DNA of 64,000 bases from Ceratodon purpureus (Eukaryota > Streptophyta > Bryopsida > Pseudoditrichales > Ditrichaceae), in contig CM026424.1 in assembly GCA_014871385.1 (NCBI GenBank), positions 8,972,847 through 9,036,846 of the forward strand, given 5' to 3'. Position 1 is the first letter of the stretch, and each line of letters begins with the position of its first letter. Below, one piece after another: positions 63,869 to 64,000 of the stretch. The position numbers and the translations under genes are program-made. A model generated the notes under the pieces. The model was not told where the DNA came from, did no database searches, and saw only the letters and a list, made by a program, of their open reading frames with translations.

Positions 63869-63931
63869 TTAACTTGATTTGAACTTTCGCGATGGTGCCT
63901 TCCGGAATACTCCAAGAAAGTCATCCACACC
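63869..63931 (-). CDS. Probable last coding exon of a gene off the right edge
   Basis: After a TATGCAG acceptor the minus strand reads 20 codons (GVDDFLGVFRKAPSRKFKSS) and a TAA. The composition is that of a soluble C-terminus with a basic tail. The rest of the gene would lie to the right of the window, so this call rests on one short exon. Confidence 0.35.
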   Translation of the reverse strand, partial: GVDDFLGVFRKAPSRKFKSS

Positions 63932-64000
63932 CTGCATAGATTAAAACCGCATTAGTTCATTCTTACCATGAGGCCAAAAAAGACCAAGGCTTTGAGCAAT

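Overview
The window is nuclear DNA of a land plant. The evidence is genes with many short GT-AG introns, a chloroplast (thylakoid-lumen) immunophilin, a plant AMT2-type ammonium transporter, plant-type Ty3/gypsy and L1-like retrotransposons, several families of small terminal-inverted-repeat elements, and long AT-rich spacers. The purine permease is of the UapA/uric acid-xanthine type rather than the usual seed-plant NAT type. From memory of family distribution this fits a seed-free plant (bryophyte, lycophyte or fern) best, but that is an inference and the species is not identified.

Left third (1-20 kb) is stacked transposons. A decayed Ty3/gypsy element lies on the minus strand (1-8447; its 3' LTR is beyond the left edge). 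Its outer LTR end lies directly against a plus-strand RING-finger reading frame (8448-10623). That frame is also split by a 400-bp terminal-inverted-repeat element with the same phase on both sides. After a GC-rich minisatellite and a foldback-like spacer comes a decayed, apparently full-length L1-type LINE on the minus strand (12056-19945). It is flanked by a 12-16 bp target duplication and carries a 740-bp inverted-repeat element in its 5' part.

Middle (20-48 kb): an unrecognised multi-exon minus-strand gene (21.9-25.1 kb). Next is a pogo/Tigger-like transposase pseudogene (27.8-33.8 kb) whose 3.8-kb intron contains the 5' part of a GH9 endoglucanase gene. Two copies of a tRNA-derived SINE, two TTAA-flanked small elements (one here, one at 60.5 kb), a SAP30-binding/HCNGP-like regulator gene (40.5-42 kb), a broken F-box/kelch-type gene (43.2 kb) and a TA-flanked MITE with a perfect 25-bp inverted repeat (46.7-47.1 kb) follow, set in AT-rich sequence.

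Right (49-64 kb) is the gene-rich part. It holds an AMT2-type ammonium transporter (plus, 3 exons), the convergent FKBP16-3 thylakoid-lumen immunophilin (minus, 5-6 exons), a 943-bp TA-flanked element, and a UapA-type uric acid/xanthine permease (minus, 9 exons, complete). A TTAA-flanked 921-bp element, a poly(A) SINE with an exact target duplication and the probable last exon of a gene running off the right edge complete it. Ammonium and purine import both supply nitrogen, so AMT and the permease share a theme, but nothing shows they are co-regulated. I found no CRISPR array, rRNA or convincing tRNA gene. The most interesting signals concern how transposons and genes are nested; I did not find an obviously new enzymatic system.
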